Source: Streptomyces violens (GTDB taxonomy: Bacteria > Actinomycetota > Actinomycetes > Streptomycetales > Streptomycetaceae). Taken from it: a stretch of DNA of 64,000 nt. The DNA lies in contig NZ_JOBH01000001.1 of NCBI RefSeq assembly GCF_000717745.1, forward strand, positions 434,001 through 498,000. The letters run 5' to 3'. Shown one piece after another: positions 49,784 through 60,186 of this stretch (its first letter is position 1; every line of letters starts with the position of its first letter). The translations under genes were made by a program, and so were the position numbers. Under the pieces are notes generated by a model that saw only the letters and a list, made by a program, of their open reading frames with translations, had not been told where the DNA came from and ran no database searches.

Positions 49784-51079
49784 TCAGCCCTGCGGCGGGG
49801 GCCCGAAGCCGCCGGCGGGCGGGGAGGGCGGTACAGGCGGCGCGCCGTACGGGGCCTGCGGCGGTACCGGCGGGGCCTGCGGAGTCTGCGGCGCCTGCGG
49901 GGGCATGGCGGGCGGGCCGTAGCCGGGTGCCGGGGCGGTGGGCTGGCCGTAGCCGGGCTGGGGCTGTGCGTATCCGGGCTGGGGCTGCGGCGCGTAGCCG
50001 GGCTGGGGCTGGCCGGGCTGCGCGTAGCCCGGCTGCGGCTGCGGCTGGCCGGGCGCTCCGTACGCCGGCATGCCCGGTGTTCCGTACGGCGCCGCGCCGG
50101 GCATTCCCGGCATTCCCGGCTGCGCGGGCGGGGTCCATTCCTCGGCTACGGGCGTGCCCGGACGGCCCATCAGGGCCAGGACGGCGATCGAGCCGAGGAG
50201 TTCGACGACCACCTGCACACGGGACAGGATGGTCTGGAACGCGGGAGCCTGCCCCAGCTCGAAGAAGTGACCCCCGGCGAGCAGGCCGATCAGGCCGATG
50301 AGCGAGATCGGCAGCAGGACCAGCGCGAGCCCGGTGGTGAAGCCGCGCGCCGACACCCCGCGCGTGGCGCAGAGCAGCCCGGCGACCGCGGACATCAGCA
50401 GGAACGTGATCGAGTACCAGCCGGGGCCGAGGCTCGTCAGCGCGGAGAGGATGCCGTGGCCCAGGTAGATCACGTCGAGCGAGCCGAGACCGTCCTGCAG
50501 CAGTACGGAAACGTTCCACACCGCGGCGCACAGCGCGATCAGCCCGAACACCACCGCGCCTGCCACCGCGGCAGCGGGCAGCGGCCGCATCGGCGGGTCA
50601 CTGGGGCGCCGCGTCGGCCAGACCCGCAGCCCGGCCAGCACCACGATGCAGGAGACGAGGCCCAGCAGCACCAGCAGGCCGCTGGTGATGAAGACACTCA
50701 GGAACGTGTCCGTGTCCGTGCTCACCTCGCCGATGAACCAGCGGTTGTCGCTCGTGTGCTGGCCCGTGCTGACGAACACCTGGATCGCGGCGGTGAACGT
50801 CAGTGTCGTCGCCACGGCCAGCAGACCGCCGGCCGCCCGCGCCCCGGTGAACGCCGTCCACACCGCGCCCAGTTGCACGGCCAGGAGTCCCACGGCGTAC
50901 GGATCGGTGATCGCGCCGTCGGCGTGCGGCCCGAGCCCCGTCCAGGACTCCCACAGCGCCCCGAACCCGAACTCCGCCATGTCCATCGCCAGCCATGTGG
51001 CGCTGTTCAGCAGGAAGAGCGTGCAGAACACCCCCGCGGTGATCCGCGCCCCCTTGCTGAGGACCGTAACGTGCGGCAT
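49784..51079 (-). CDS. Membrane protein with Pro/Gly/Gln-rich repeat tail
   Basis: A 431-residue protein. Seven to eight spans fill residues 12-310 (for example GVFCTLFLLNSATWLAMDMA, FITSGLLVLLGLVSCIVVLA, VAGAVVFGLIALCAAVWNVS and ALVLLPISLIGLIGLLAGG). The C-terminal 115 residues are low-complexity with repeated QPGYAQPQPGY-like units. No transporter, kinase or enzyme motif. It is the only gene between the fusion-protein gene and the divergent monooxygenase. ATG at 51079. Function unknown. Confidence 0.8.
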   Translation of the reverse strand: MPHVTVLSKGARITAGVFCTLFLLNSATWLAMDMAEFGFGALWESWTGLGPHADGAITDPYAVGLLAVQLGAVWTAFTGARAAGGLLAVATTLTFTAAIQVFVSTGQHTSDNRWFIGEVSTDTDTFLSVFITSGLLVLLGLVSCIVVLAGLRVWPTRRPSDPPMRPLPAAAVAGAVVFGLIALCAAVWNVSVLLQDGLGSLDVIYLGHGILSALTSLGPGWYSITFLLMSAVAGLLCATRGVSARGFTTGLALVLLPISLIGLIGLLAGGHFFELGQAPAFQTILSRVQVVVELLGSIAVLALMGRPGTPVAEEWTPPAQPGMPGMPGAAPYGTPGMPAYGAPGQPQPQPGYAQPGQPQPGYAPQPQPGYAQPQPGYGQPTAPAPGYGPPAMPPQAPQTPQAPPVPPQAPYGAPPVPPSPPAGGFGPPPQG

Positions 51080-51245
51080 CTTGCCCCCGTCTTTCTTCTG
51101 TTTCCTGTTGTGTACTGCCGTGTGTCACGGCCTCGTGCGCGCGGACAGCGCCCGCACCGTAACGGATCTGTACACCGCGCGCGCCCCGCAAGTACAACTG
51201 AGGGACGGGCCCGGCGCCGCACCCGGGCCGCAGGGGGGAGGCGGC
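51080..51245. promoter_or_regulatory. Divergent intergenic region
   Basis: 166 bp between the membrane-protein gene and the StyA-like gene, holding both promoters. CAGGGGGGAGG (51231-51241) is the strong ribosome site of the + strand gene. No confident -35/-10. Confidence 0.45.
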
Positions 51246-52478
51246 ATGCGCGCCATCGCGATCGTCGGGGCAGGGCAGGCCGGACTGCAGCTGGCCCACG
51301 GGCTGCTCGCCGAGGGGTACGACGTCACCGTGGTTTCGGACCGCACGCCGGAGCAGATCCGCGCCGGGCGGGTGATGTCCACTCAGATCATGTTCGGCCC
51401 GGCGCTAGGCCTCGAACGTGCGGCGGGCCTGAACGCCTGGGACGGCAAGGCCCCCGGCATCACCGCGCTGCAGGCCACGGTCTGGGACCCGCCGGGCAGG
51501 CCCGCGCTGCGCTTCACCGGCCGCTTCGACGAGGAGGCCCAATCCGTCGACCAGCGGGTGAAGATGGCCGACTGGCTCGACCTGTACGAAGCGCGGGGCG
51601 GCCGGGTGGAGTACGGCGCCGCCGACGGCAGACGGCTGGCCGCGCTGGCCGCCTCGCACGATCTGACCCTGGTGGCCGCGGGCCGCGGCGACCTCGCCCG
51701 GCTCTTCCCCCGGGACCGCGCGCGCTCCCCGTACGACCGGCCGCAGCGCTCTCTGGGCTGCATCTACCTGCACGGCGTCGGGCACCGCCCGGAGTACCCG
51801 GCGCCGCACGCCCGCTCCAACCTCTCGCCCGAGGCCGGGGAGATGTTCGTGATCCCCGCGCTCACCACGGGCGGCCTGTGCGACATCGTGTTCTTCGAAG
51901 GGGTGCCGGGCGGCCCGTACGACTGCTGGCAGGACCGGCCGGGACCCGCCGCCTGTCTCGCCCGCACGCTGGAGCTGCTGCGGCAGTACGCGCCGGCCGA
52001 GTACGAGCTGTGCCGGAACGCGGAGCCGACCGACGCGCGCTGCACGCTCTACGGCGCGGTCACGCCGACGGTGCGGCGGCCCGTCGCCAAGGTGGCCACG
52101 GGCCGCTATGTCCTGGGCATGGCGGACACCGTCGTCGTCAACGACCCGGTCACCGGCCAGGGTTCGAACAACGCGGCCCGCTGCGCGGCGCGCTACCTCC
52201 GCGCCATCAAGGAGCGCGGCACGGCCCCCTTCGACCGGGCCTGGATGGAGCGCACCTTCGACACGTTCTGGGACCACGCGCAGTACGCCACGGAGTTCAC
52301 CAACACCATGCTCCAGCCGCCCCCGGAGCACGTACAACGCCTGCTGGCAGCCGCCGCCCGCTGCCCGGCCATCGCCCACCGCTTCGTCAACGGCTACGCC
52401 GACCCGGCCGACTTCCGCCACTGGCTGACGGACCCGGAGGCAGCGGCGGCGTACTTGGCGGAGATCCGGGAGCCGTGA
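51246..52478 (+). CDS. StyA-like flavin-dependent monooxygenase (styrene/indole monooxygenase family)
   Basis: A 410-residue FAD enzyme. The dinucleotide-binding motif IVGAGQAGLQLAHGLLAEGY is at 5-24, followed by the RxxxR-type segment SDRTPEQIRAGRVMSTQI characteristic of styrene monooxygenases (StyA), and VVNDPVTGQGSNNAARCA, the StyA C-terminal FAD motif. Such group E monooxygenases epoxidise styrene or indole using FADH2 from a separate StyB reductase. No StyB-like gene is in the window, so the reductase is elsewhere or shared. It is monocistronic. Convergent with mmsA across a terminator. Confidence 0.9.
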   Translation: MRAIAIVGAGQAGLQLAHGLLAEGYDVTVVSDRTPEQIRAGRVMSTQIMFGPALGLERAAGLNAWDGKAPGITALQATVWDPPGRPALRFTGRFDEEAQSVDQRVKMADWLDLYEARGGRVEYGAADGRRLAALAASHDLTLVAAGRGDLARLFPRDRARSPYDRPQRSLGCIYLHGVGHRPEYPAPHARSNLSPEAGEMFVIPALTTGGLCDIVFFEGVPGGPYDCWQDRPGPAACLARTLELLRQYAPAEYELCRNAEPTDARCTLYGAVTPTVRRPVAKVATGRYVLGMADTVVVNDPVTGQGSNNAARCAARYLRAIKERGTAPFDRAWMERTFDTFWDHAQYATEFTNTMLQPPPEHVQRLLAAAARCPAIAHRFVNGYADPADFRHWLTDPEAAAAYLAEIREP

Positions 52479-52511
52479 GCGCCGGCGCCCGGCCGGGCGG
52501 GCCGGGCGGCG

Positions 52512-52550
52512 CTGACGGCCCCGCCGGTCCGCACCGGCGGGGGCCGTCAG
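52512..52550. terminator. Bidirectional terminator
   Basis: ctgacggccccgccggt (52512-52528) pairs with its complement at 52533-52550 with one bulged G and a 4-nt loop. It lies between the convergent monooxygenase and mmsA stops. Confidence 0.85.
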
Positions 52551-52563
52551 TTCCCGACAGCCG

Positions 52564-54057
<1,494 letters not shown>

Positions 54058-54095
54058 GTGCGGGGCCTTTCTGGGGACGAAAGCTTCAGCGGAGG

Positions 54096-56015
54096 TCAGA
54101 GGTGGCGGCGGCGTCCGGCCGCCTGGCGGTCGTACTCCTCGCGGGCGAGCAGCGCCGCCTCGCGCGTCGCGGTCTCGGCAACGGGAACATCCCACCAGGC
54201 CTGGGCCGCGGGCGCGCCCGGCACAGTGTCAGCCGTTTCGGTCTCGACATAGACACATGTGGGGCGGTCCGAGGCACGCGCCGCGGCGAGCGCGGACCGC
54301 AGCTCGGCGACGGTCGCGGCGCGGATCACGTCCATGCCCAGCGAGGCCGCGTTCGCGGCGAGGTCCACCGGGAGCGGCTCGCCGGTGTACGTGCCGTCCT
54401 TGGCGCGGAAGCGGTAGGCCGTGCCGAAGCGCTCGGCGCCGGTCTCCTCGGAGAGGCCGCCGATGGAGGCGTAGCCGTGGTTCTGGATGAGGACCACGTT
54501 GATGTTGATGCCTTCCTGGACCGCCGTGACGATCTCGGTGGGCATCATCAGATACGTGCCGTCGCCGACCAGCGACCACACCGGGCGGTCCGGGGCGGCC
54601 ATCCGGACGCCGATCGCGGCCGGGATCTCGTACCCCATGCAGGAGTAGCCGTACTCCAGGTGGTACTGGCGGCGGGACTGGGCGCGCCACAGTTTGTGCA
54701 GGTCACCGGGGAGCGAGCCGGCCGCGTTGATGATCACGTCGTCGTCGCCGACGGTCGCGTCCAGCAGTCCGAGCAGCTGCGTCTGGCTGGGCCGCGCGTC
54801 CTCCGCACCGGTTCGGTACGCGCCGTCGACCAGGATTTCCCACTCGGCCTTGGCCGCGCCGTACGCCTCCTCGTACGCCTTCTCCACGCGGTGCCCGTCG
54901 AGCTCGCGGGTCAGCGCCTCCAGACCCGCGCGGGCGTCGGCGATCAGGGAGAGCGCGCCGAGCTTGTGGGAGTCGAACGAGGCGATGTTGAGGTTGACGA
55001 AGCGCACGCTGGGCCGGGCGAAGAGCGTCGCGGAGGCGGTGGTGAAGTCGGTGTAGCGGGTGCCGACGCCGATGATCAGGTCCGCCTCGCGGGCCAGCGC
55101 GTCCGCGGTCGCGGTGCCGGTGTGCCCGATGCCGCCCACGTCCGCGGGGTGGTCGTACCGCAGCGAGCCCTTGCCGGCCTGGGTCGAGGCGACGGGGATG
55201 CCGGTGGCCTCGGCGAAGGCGCGCAGCGCCTCCTCGGCCTCGGCGTGGTGGACGCCGCCGCCCGCGATCAGCAGCGGGCACTCGGCGGAGCGGATGGCGT
55301 GCACGGCCTCGGCGAGCGCGCCGGCGTCCGGCTGCGGCCGGGTGACGTGCCAGACCCGGTCGGCGAAGAACTCCTCGGGCCAGTCGAACGCCTCGGCCTG
55401 CACGTCCTGCGGCAGCGCCAGGGTGACCGCACCGGTCTCGACCGGGTCGGCCAGCACCCGCATGGCCTGCAGCGCTGCCGGGATCAGTGCCTCGGGGCGG
55501 GTGACCCGGTCGAAGTAGCGGGAGACCGGGCGCAACGCGTCGTTGACCGAGATGTCGCCCGCGTACGGGACTTCGAGCTGCTGGAGCACGGGCTCGGCCG
55601 GGCGGGTGGCGAAGGTGTCGCCGGGCAGCAGCAGCACCGGGAGGCGGTTCACCGTGGCCAGCGCTGCACCGGTGACGAGGTTGGTGGCGCCGGGGCCGAT
55701 GGAGGTCGTGACGGCCTGCGCGGAGAGCCGGTCGGACTGGCGGGCGTACCCCACGGCGGCGTGCACCATGGCCTGCTCGTTGCGCCCCTGGAGGTAGGGC
55801 ATTCCCGGCGCCTCGGGGGCGGCTCCCCGCTCGTATCCCGCGGGCTGCGACTCCAGCAGTGCCTGGCCGAGTCCGGCGACGTTGCCGTGGCCGAAGATGC
55901 CCCAGGTCGCGGCGATGAGACGGTGCCGTACGCCGTCCCGCTCGGTGTACTGGTGCGCGAGGAATTCGACCAGGGCCTGCGCGACCGTGAGGCGGCGCGT
56001 CGTCGGGGCGGTCAT
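54096..56015 (-). CDS. iolD: 3D-(3,5/4)-trihydroxycyclohexane-1,2-dione hydrolase
   Basis: A 639-residue ThDP-dependent hydrolase. The N-terminal Pyr domain has NEQAMVHAAVGYARQ with the catalytic Glu, a central Rossmann domain follows, and the PP domain carries GDGTYLMMPTEI and the downstream N of the ThDP-binding motif (VVLIQNHGYASIG). FGHGNVAGLGQAL near the N-terminus is diagnostic of IolD. It opens the ring of the trione/dione intermediate. ATG at 56015 overlaps the iolB stop (ATGA). Confidence 0.96.
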   Translation of the reverse strand: MTAPTTRRLTVAQALVEFLAHQYTERDGVRHRLIAATWGIFGHGNVAGLGQALLESQPAGYERGAAPEAPGMPYLQGRNEQAMVHAAVGYARQSDRLSAQAVTTSIGPGATNLVTGAALATVNRLPVLLLPGDTFATRPAEPVLQQLEVPYAGDISVNDALRPVSRYFDRVTRPEALIPAALQAMRVLADPVETGAVTLALPQDVQAEAFDWPEEFFADRVWHVTRPQPDAGALAEAVHAIRSAECPLLIAGGGVHHAEAEEALRAFAEATGIPVASTQAGKGSLRYDHPADVGGIGHTGTATADALAREADLIIGVGTRYTDFTTASATLFARPSVRFVNLNIASFDSHKLGALSLIADARAGLEALTRELDGHRVEKAYEEAYGAAKAEWEILVDGAYRTGAEDARPSQTQLLGLLDATVGDDDVIINAAGSLPGDLHKLWRAQSRRQYHLEYGYSCMGYEIPAAIGVRMAAPDRPVWSLVGDGTYLMMPTEIVTAVQEGININVVLIQNHGYASIGGLSEETGAERFGTAYRFRAKDGTYTGEPLPVDLAANAASLGMDVIRAATVAELRSALAAARASDRPTCVYVETETADTVPGAPAAQAWWDVPVAETATREAALLAREEYDRQAAGRRRHL

Positions 56016-56935
56016 CGGGCTTCTCCTGCGGGTGCGCTGTAGAGGGGGAGGCGGGGGTCGACGGGCTGCTCGGGCCACGTACCGCGGATCCAGCCGTGGT
56101 CCGGGTGGTCGCAGATCAGCCACTCGCGGGCCTCGCCGGGGCCCGCCATGACGTTGAGGTAGTACATGTCGTGGCCGGGCGCGGCGATGGACGGGCCGTG
56201 CCAGCCGTCGGGGATGAGGACGACGTCGCCGCTGCGGACCTCGGCGAGCACGTCGGTGTTCTGTCCGTGACCGGAGGGGCTCACGCGCTGGTACCCGAGG
56301 CCGGGCCTGCCGTGCGCCTCGGCGATCTCGAAGTAGTAGATCTCCTCCAACTCGGACTCCTCGCCCGGCCGGCACTCGTCGTGCTTGTGCGGCGGATACG
56401 AGGACCAGTTGCCGCCCGGCGTGAGCACCTCGACGGCGATGAGCTTGTCGCATTCGAAACCGTAGTCATCATCGCCTCCGGCGGGGGCTGCCGCGGCGAA
56501 GTTGTTGACCTGGCGCGAGCAGTTGCCCGTACCCCGCAGCTCGACGGGGACGGACGAGGCCGGGCCGTACCGCGCGGGAAGGCGCTTCGAACAGCGGGCG
56601 CCGGTGAGCGCGAAGCGGCCGCCGGACTCGCTGGCGATGCCCACATGCGCGTCGCGCGGGACGTACGCGAAGTCCGTGACGCCGCTGAACACGCTGTCCC
56701 GGCCGGTCAGCGCGAACTCCTCGCCGGAGTCGACCGCCACCGTGCAGCCGCCGGAGAGCGGCAGCACGATCCACTCGCTCTCGCCGGTGGCGAAGGAGTG
56801 GTGACCGCCGGGCGGGAGCTCGAGCACGCGGAGGGAGGAGTATCCCCAGCCGGCGTTCTTGGGATGGATGTCGAGGGCGTACGGGCCGTCGGCGGCGGTG
56901 CCCGCCGGGCGGTGGAAGGTGGATTCGGCGTTCAT
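56012..56935 (-). CDS. iolB: 5-deoxy-glucuronate isomerase
   Basis: A 307-residue double-cupin isomerase. The second cupin has the metal-binding YPPHKHDE and ELEEIYYFEI motifs with a later His (IPDGWHGP). IolB converts 5-deoxy-D-glucuronate to 5-dehydro-2-deoxy-D-gluconate, the substrate of IolC. AGGAG lies ten bases before ATG at 56935. It follows the aldolase-like gene by 67 bp and is coupled to iolD. Confidence 0.95.
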   Translation of the reverse strand: MNAESTFHRPAGTAADGPYALDIHPKNAGWGYSSLRVLELPPGGHHSFATGESEWIVLPLSGGCTVAVDSGEEFALTGRDSVFSGVTDFAYVPRDAHVGIASESGGRFALTGARCSKRLPARYGPASSVPVELRGTGNCSRQVNNFAAAAPAGGDDDYGFECDKLIAVEVLTPGGNWSSYPPHKHDECRPGEESELEEIYYFEIAEAHGRPGLGYQRVSPSGHGQNTDVLAEVRSGDVVLIPDGWHGPSIAAPGHDMYYLNVMAGPGEAREWLICDHPDHGWIRGTWPEQPVDPRLPLYSAPAGEAR

Positions 56936-57002
56936 GACGTCAAGTCTCCTACTGAACACTGACGGTGACAGGACCTGTGGACAACTTCCGCGCCAACCGC
57001 GG

Positions 57003-57896
57003 CTACAGAAGGCTGACGGCGGTATCCACAGCCCCCGCCACATCCCCGTCCACGGGGTAGAGCAGCGAGCGTCCGGCGACCAGTCCCTGCACGGTCGGCA
57101 GGTGCAGGGCCTTGCGCCACTTCTCGTACGTCGCGTCCTGGTCGGTTGCCGAGATGTCGCCGCCGAGCAGCACCGTCGGCAGCGTGGAGGTCTCGCAGAC
57201 CTGCGCCATGTCGTCGGGGTCCTCGGTGACCGGCAGCTTGAGCCAGGTGTACGCGGAGGTGCCGCCGAGTCCGGAGGCGATGGCGACGGACTTGGTCACG
57301 GCCTCGGCGCTCAGGTCGTTCTTCACCTTGCCGTCGATCCGGCGGGAGATGAACGGCTCGACGAAGAGCGGCAGTTCCCGCTCGGCCATGGCGTCGATGG
57401 CGCGCGCCGTGGACTCCATGGTGTCCAGCGACCCGGCGTCGTCGTAGTCGATGCGCAGCAGCAGCTTGCCGCAGTCGAAGCGGAGCCGTGCGATGTCCTG
57501 CGGGCGGTGGCCGGTGAAGCGGTCGTCCATCTCGAAGGACGCGCCGGCGATGCCACCGCGGTTCATCGAGCCCATCACGACCTTGTTCTCCAGCGCCCCC
57601 ATGAGGAGCAGGTCCTCCAGGATGTCGGCGGTGCCGAGCACGCCGTCCACGCCGGGCCGGGACAGCGCGAGCGAGAGCCGTTCCAGCAGGTCGAAACGGT
57701 CCGCCATGGCCAGCTTGTGGTCGCCGACGGCCAGCGCGCCGCGCGCGGGGTGGTCGGCGGCGACGATCATCAGCCGGCCACTGTCGCCGATGAGGGGGCG
57801 GCGGGTGCGGCGGGCCGCGGCTTCCGCGACGGCTTCGGGGTGCCGGGCCCGCAGCCGCACGAGGTCGGAGAGCGGTGTGGTCAAGGCGTAACTCAC
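57003..57896 (-). CDS. Cgl0159-type (beta/alpha)8 aldolase-like protein of the iol operon
   Basis: A 297-residue TIM-barrel protein. LMIVAADHPARGAL near residue 42, DGVLGTADILEDL and a Lys-containing KLLLRIDYDD strand fit class I aldolases; GGTSAYTWLKLPVTEDPDDM also belongs to this group. Actinobacterial iol operons lack a classical iolJ, and this family sits between iolC and iolB, so it probably cleaves 2-deoxy-5-keto-gluconate 6-phosphate to DHAP and malonate semialdehyde. That role is inference from position and fold. GTG at 57896. Confidence 0.85.
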   Translation of the reverse strand: MSYALTTPLSDLVRLRARHPEAVAEAAARRTRRPLIGDSGRLMIVAADHPARGALAVGDHKLAMADRFDLLERLSLALSRPGVDGVLGTADILEDLLLMGALENKVVMGSMNRGGIAGASFEMDDRFTGHRPQDIARLRFDCGKLLLRIDYDDAGSLDTMESTARAIDAMAERELPLFVEPFISRRIDGKVKNDLSAEAVTKSVAIASGLGGTSAYTWLKLPVTEDPDDMAQVCETSTLPTVLLGGDISATDQDATYEKWRKALHLPTVQGLVAGRSLLYPVDGDVAGAVDTAVSLL

Positions 57897-57944
57897 CTTC
57901 TTGAGCGCCCGCGATGTCCACGCGGGCGGTGTGCGGCGGTGGTC

Positions 57945-58952
57945 TCAGCGCTCCGCGAGGAACGCTTCGACCTCGGTGGCGGTCGGCATGGCGGAGGAGC
58001 AGGCCAGGCGGGCGGCGACGATGGCGCCGGCGGCGTTGGCGTACCGCATCATCGGTTCCAGCTCCCAGCCGGAGAGCAGGCCGTGCACGAGGGCGCCGCC
58101 GAAGGAGTCGCCCGCGCCGAGGCCGTTGACGACCTCGACCGGGGTGGGCGGAACCTCGGCGGTGCGGCCGTCGCGGTGCACGGCGAGCACGCCCTTGGGG
58201 CCCTGCTTGATGACGGCCAGCTCGACGCCCATGTCCAGCAGCGCCTGGGCGCACGCCTTCGGGTCGCGCAGGCCGGTGGCAACCTCCGCCTCGTCGACGT
58301 TGCCGACCGCGACGGTGGCGTGCGCCAGCGCCGCTTCGTAGTACGGACGGGCGTTGGCCATCGCCTGCGGGCCGGTCTCGCCGCCGTCCCCGGAGGCGCC
58401 GCCCTGGCCGCCCCAGAACATCGGCCGCCAGTCCAGGTCGAAGACGGTGATGCCGGACTTGCCGCGCGCCTCCAGGGCGGCGAGCGTCGCGGAGCGGCTG
58501 GGCTCCTCGCACAGGCCGGTACCGGTGATCCAGAAGACCTTGGCGGCCCGGATCGCGTCCTGGTCCAGCTCCTCGGGACGGATGACCAGGTCAGGGGCCT
58601 TGGGGCGGCGATAGAAGTACAGCGGGAAGTCGTCCGGCGGGAAGATCTCGCAGAAGGTGACCGGGGTCGGGTACTGCGCGACGGGGGTCACCCAGCGGTC
58701 GTCCACGCCGAAGTCGCGCAGGGCGTTGTGGATGTACGTGCCGAAGGGGTCGGCACCGGTACGGCTGATCACGGCGGTGCGGCGGCCCTGCCGGGCGGCG
58801 GCGACCGCGACGTTGGTGGCCGAGCCGCCCAGGAACTTCCCGAACGTCTCCACCTCGGCCAGCGAGACGCCGGTCTGCAGCGGATAGATGTCCACCCCGA
58901 TGCGGCCCATGGTGATCAGGTCAAAGCGGCCGGTGTCGATCGGCTCGGTCAT
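57945..58952 (-). CDS. iolC: 5-dehydro-2-deoxygluconokinase
   Basis: A 335-residue PfkB-family kinase. GRIGVDIYPLQTGVSL near the start, GGSATNVAVAAARQG, and the catalytic NGLGAGDSFGGAL (Asp base) are all present. It phosphorylates 5-dehydro-2-deoxygluconate. It is the first gene of the left operon; ATG at 58952. Its promoter (59012-59041, minus strand) adjoins one of the two operator copies. Confidence 0.95.
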   Translation of the reverse strand: MTEPIDTGRFDLITMGRIGVDIYPLQTGVSLAEVETFGKFLGGSATNVAVAAARQGRRTAVISRTGADPFGTYIHNALRDFGVDDRWVTPVAQYPTPVTFCEIFPPDDFPLYFYRRPKAPDLVIRPEELDQDAIRAAKVFWITGTGLCEEPSRSATLAALEARGKSGITVFDLDWRPMFWGGQGGASGDGGETGPQAMANARPYYEAALAHATVAVGNVDEAEVATGLRDPKACAQALLDMGVELAVIKQGPKGVLAVHRDGRTAEVPPTPVEVVNGLGAGDSFGGALVHGLLSGWELEPMMRYANAAGAIVAARLACSSAMPTATEVEAFLAER

Positions 58953-59011
58953 GTGCGCCCCTTCGCTACGGCCGGTCTTGGAAAGCTCCGGCCAGGTCGG
59001 CTCCGACCACA

Positions 59012-59041
59012 GGTCTAACGGGGCGACTCACACCCTGTCAA
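59012..59041 (-). promoter_or_regulatory. Candidate iolC promoter
   Basis: On the minus strand TTGACA (59036-59041), an 18-bp spacer and TAGACC (59012-59017) match the sigma70 pattern. The first operator-like dyad (59048-59063) starts six bases upstream of this -35. Confidence 0.6.
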
Positions 59042-59047
59042 CAGTTT

Positions 59048-59128
59048 GTCCTTACATTCTGACGTCGACGATGCGATGATGGCCGAGTCACCACGCGTTA
59101 CAAAGTCCTTAAGTCCTTATGTCAGGAC
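59048..59128. promoter_or_regulatory. Two operator-like sequences of the divergent iol locus
   Basis: gtccttacattctgac (59048-59063) and gtccttatgtcaggac (59113-59128) share GTCCTTAnnT....GAC in the same order. The second is preceded by an extra gtcctta half at 59105-59111 and is itself a gtcct...aggac inverted repeat. They flank the divergent promoters at 65-bp spacing, which suits a dimeric repressor looping both. The regulator (IolR of GntR type in actinobacteria) is not in the window. Confidence 0.65.
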
Positions 59129-59228
59129 GAAGTCTTGACAGGCTCGGCAGGCCGATGAAGGCTGTGCCACCACAACCCCACCCCGTCCCTTCCCGGTCAC
59201 CGCCGACCGGTGAGAGGAGAGCCGCACC
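59129..59228 (+). promoter_or_regulatory. Upstream region of iolE
   Basis: TTGACA at 59135-59140 is a good -35 and lies seven bases after the second operator copy, but no TAnnnT is found 16-18 bases downstream, so the -10 is uncertain. GAGAGGAGAG (59209-59220 region) is the iolE ribosome site. Confidence 0.45.
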
Positions 59229-60149
59229 ATGCCCGTACCCAGCGCAGATGTGCCCCGTCTGGACCGGCTCCGCGTCGGATCGGCACCCGATTCCTGGGGC
59301 GTCTGGTTCCCCGAGGACGACCAGCAGGTCCCTTGGGAACGCTTCCTGGACGAGGTCAGCGAGGCCGGTTACGAATGGATCGAACTGGGGCCTTACGGAT
59401 ACCTCCCCACCGACCCTGCCGTACTCCACGGCGAGATCGCCAAGCGTGACCTGAAAGTGTCGGCCGGCACGATCTTCACCTCGATGCACCGCGGCCCCGA
59501 CAACTGGGACGCGACCTGGCAGCACGTCAGCGAGGTCGCCACGCTGACCAAGGCGATGGACGCGGGGCACCTCGTCGTGATCCCGTCCTTCTGGCGCGAC
59601 GACAAGACCGCCGAGCTCATCGAGCCGAGCGAGCTGACCACCGAGCAGTGGAAGCACCTCACCGGCGGCATGGAGCGGCTGGCGAAGCAGGTACGCGACG
59701 AGTTCGGCCTGGACATCGTGGTGCACCCGCACGCCGACACCCACATCGACACCGAGGAGCACGTCGAGCGCTTCCTTGACGGCACGGACTCCTCGCTGGT
59801 CAACCTCTGTCTGGACACCGGCCACTACGCCTACTGCGGCGGCGACAGCGTCAAGCTGATCAAGACCTACGGCGAGCGGATCGGCTACCTCCACCTCAAG
59901 CAGGTCGACCCCGACATCCTGGCCGACGTACAGGCCAACGGCACCCCCTTCGGGCCCGCCGTCAAGCAGGGCGTGATGTGCGAGCCGCCGCTCGGCGTGC
60001 CCGCCCTGCCGCCCGTCCTGGAGGCCGCGCAGGCCCTGGACGTGGACCTCTTCGCCATCGTCGAGCAGGACATGTACCCCTGCCCGCCCACCCAGCCGTA
60101 CCCGATCGCCGAGCGCACCCGCCGCTTCCTGCGCTCCTGCGGCGCGTAA
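59229..60149 (+). CDS. iolE: Myo-inosose-2 dehydratase-like protein
   Basis: A 306-residue AP-endonuclease-2-family TIM barrel. GSAPDSWGVWFPEDDQQVPW at the start is a strong IolE signature, followed by VVHPHADTHIDT and LCLDTGHYAYCGG with metal-binding His/Glu/Asp residues. It dehydrates 2-keto-myo-inositol. First gene of the right operon; ATG at 59229 with GAGAGGAG upstream, 37 bp before iolG. Confidence 0.93.
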   Translation: MPVPSADVPRLDRLRVGSAPDSWGVWFPEDDQQVPWERFLDEVSEAGYEWIELGPYGYLPTDPAVLHGEIAKRDLKVSAGTIFTSMHRGPDNWDATWQHVSEVATLTKAMDAGHLVVIPSFWRDDKTAELIEPSELTTEQWKHLTGGMERLAKQVRDEFGLDIVVHPHADTHIDTEEHVERFLDGTDSSLVNLCLDTGHYAYCGGDSVKLIKTYGERIGYLHLKQVDPDILADVQANGTPFGPAVKQGVMCEPPLGVPALPPVLEAAQALDVDLFAIVEQDMYPCPPTQPYPIAERTRRFLRSCGA

Positions 60150-60186
60150 CTCCCCCACTCCGCAATGAAGACGAGGAGCACGAACC

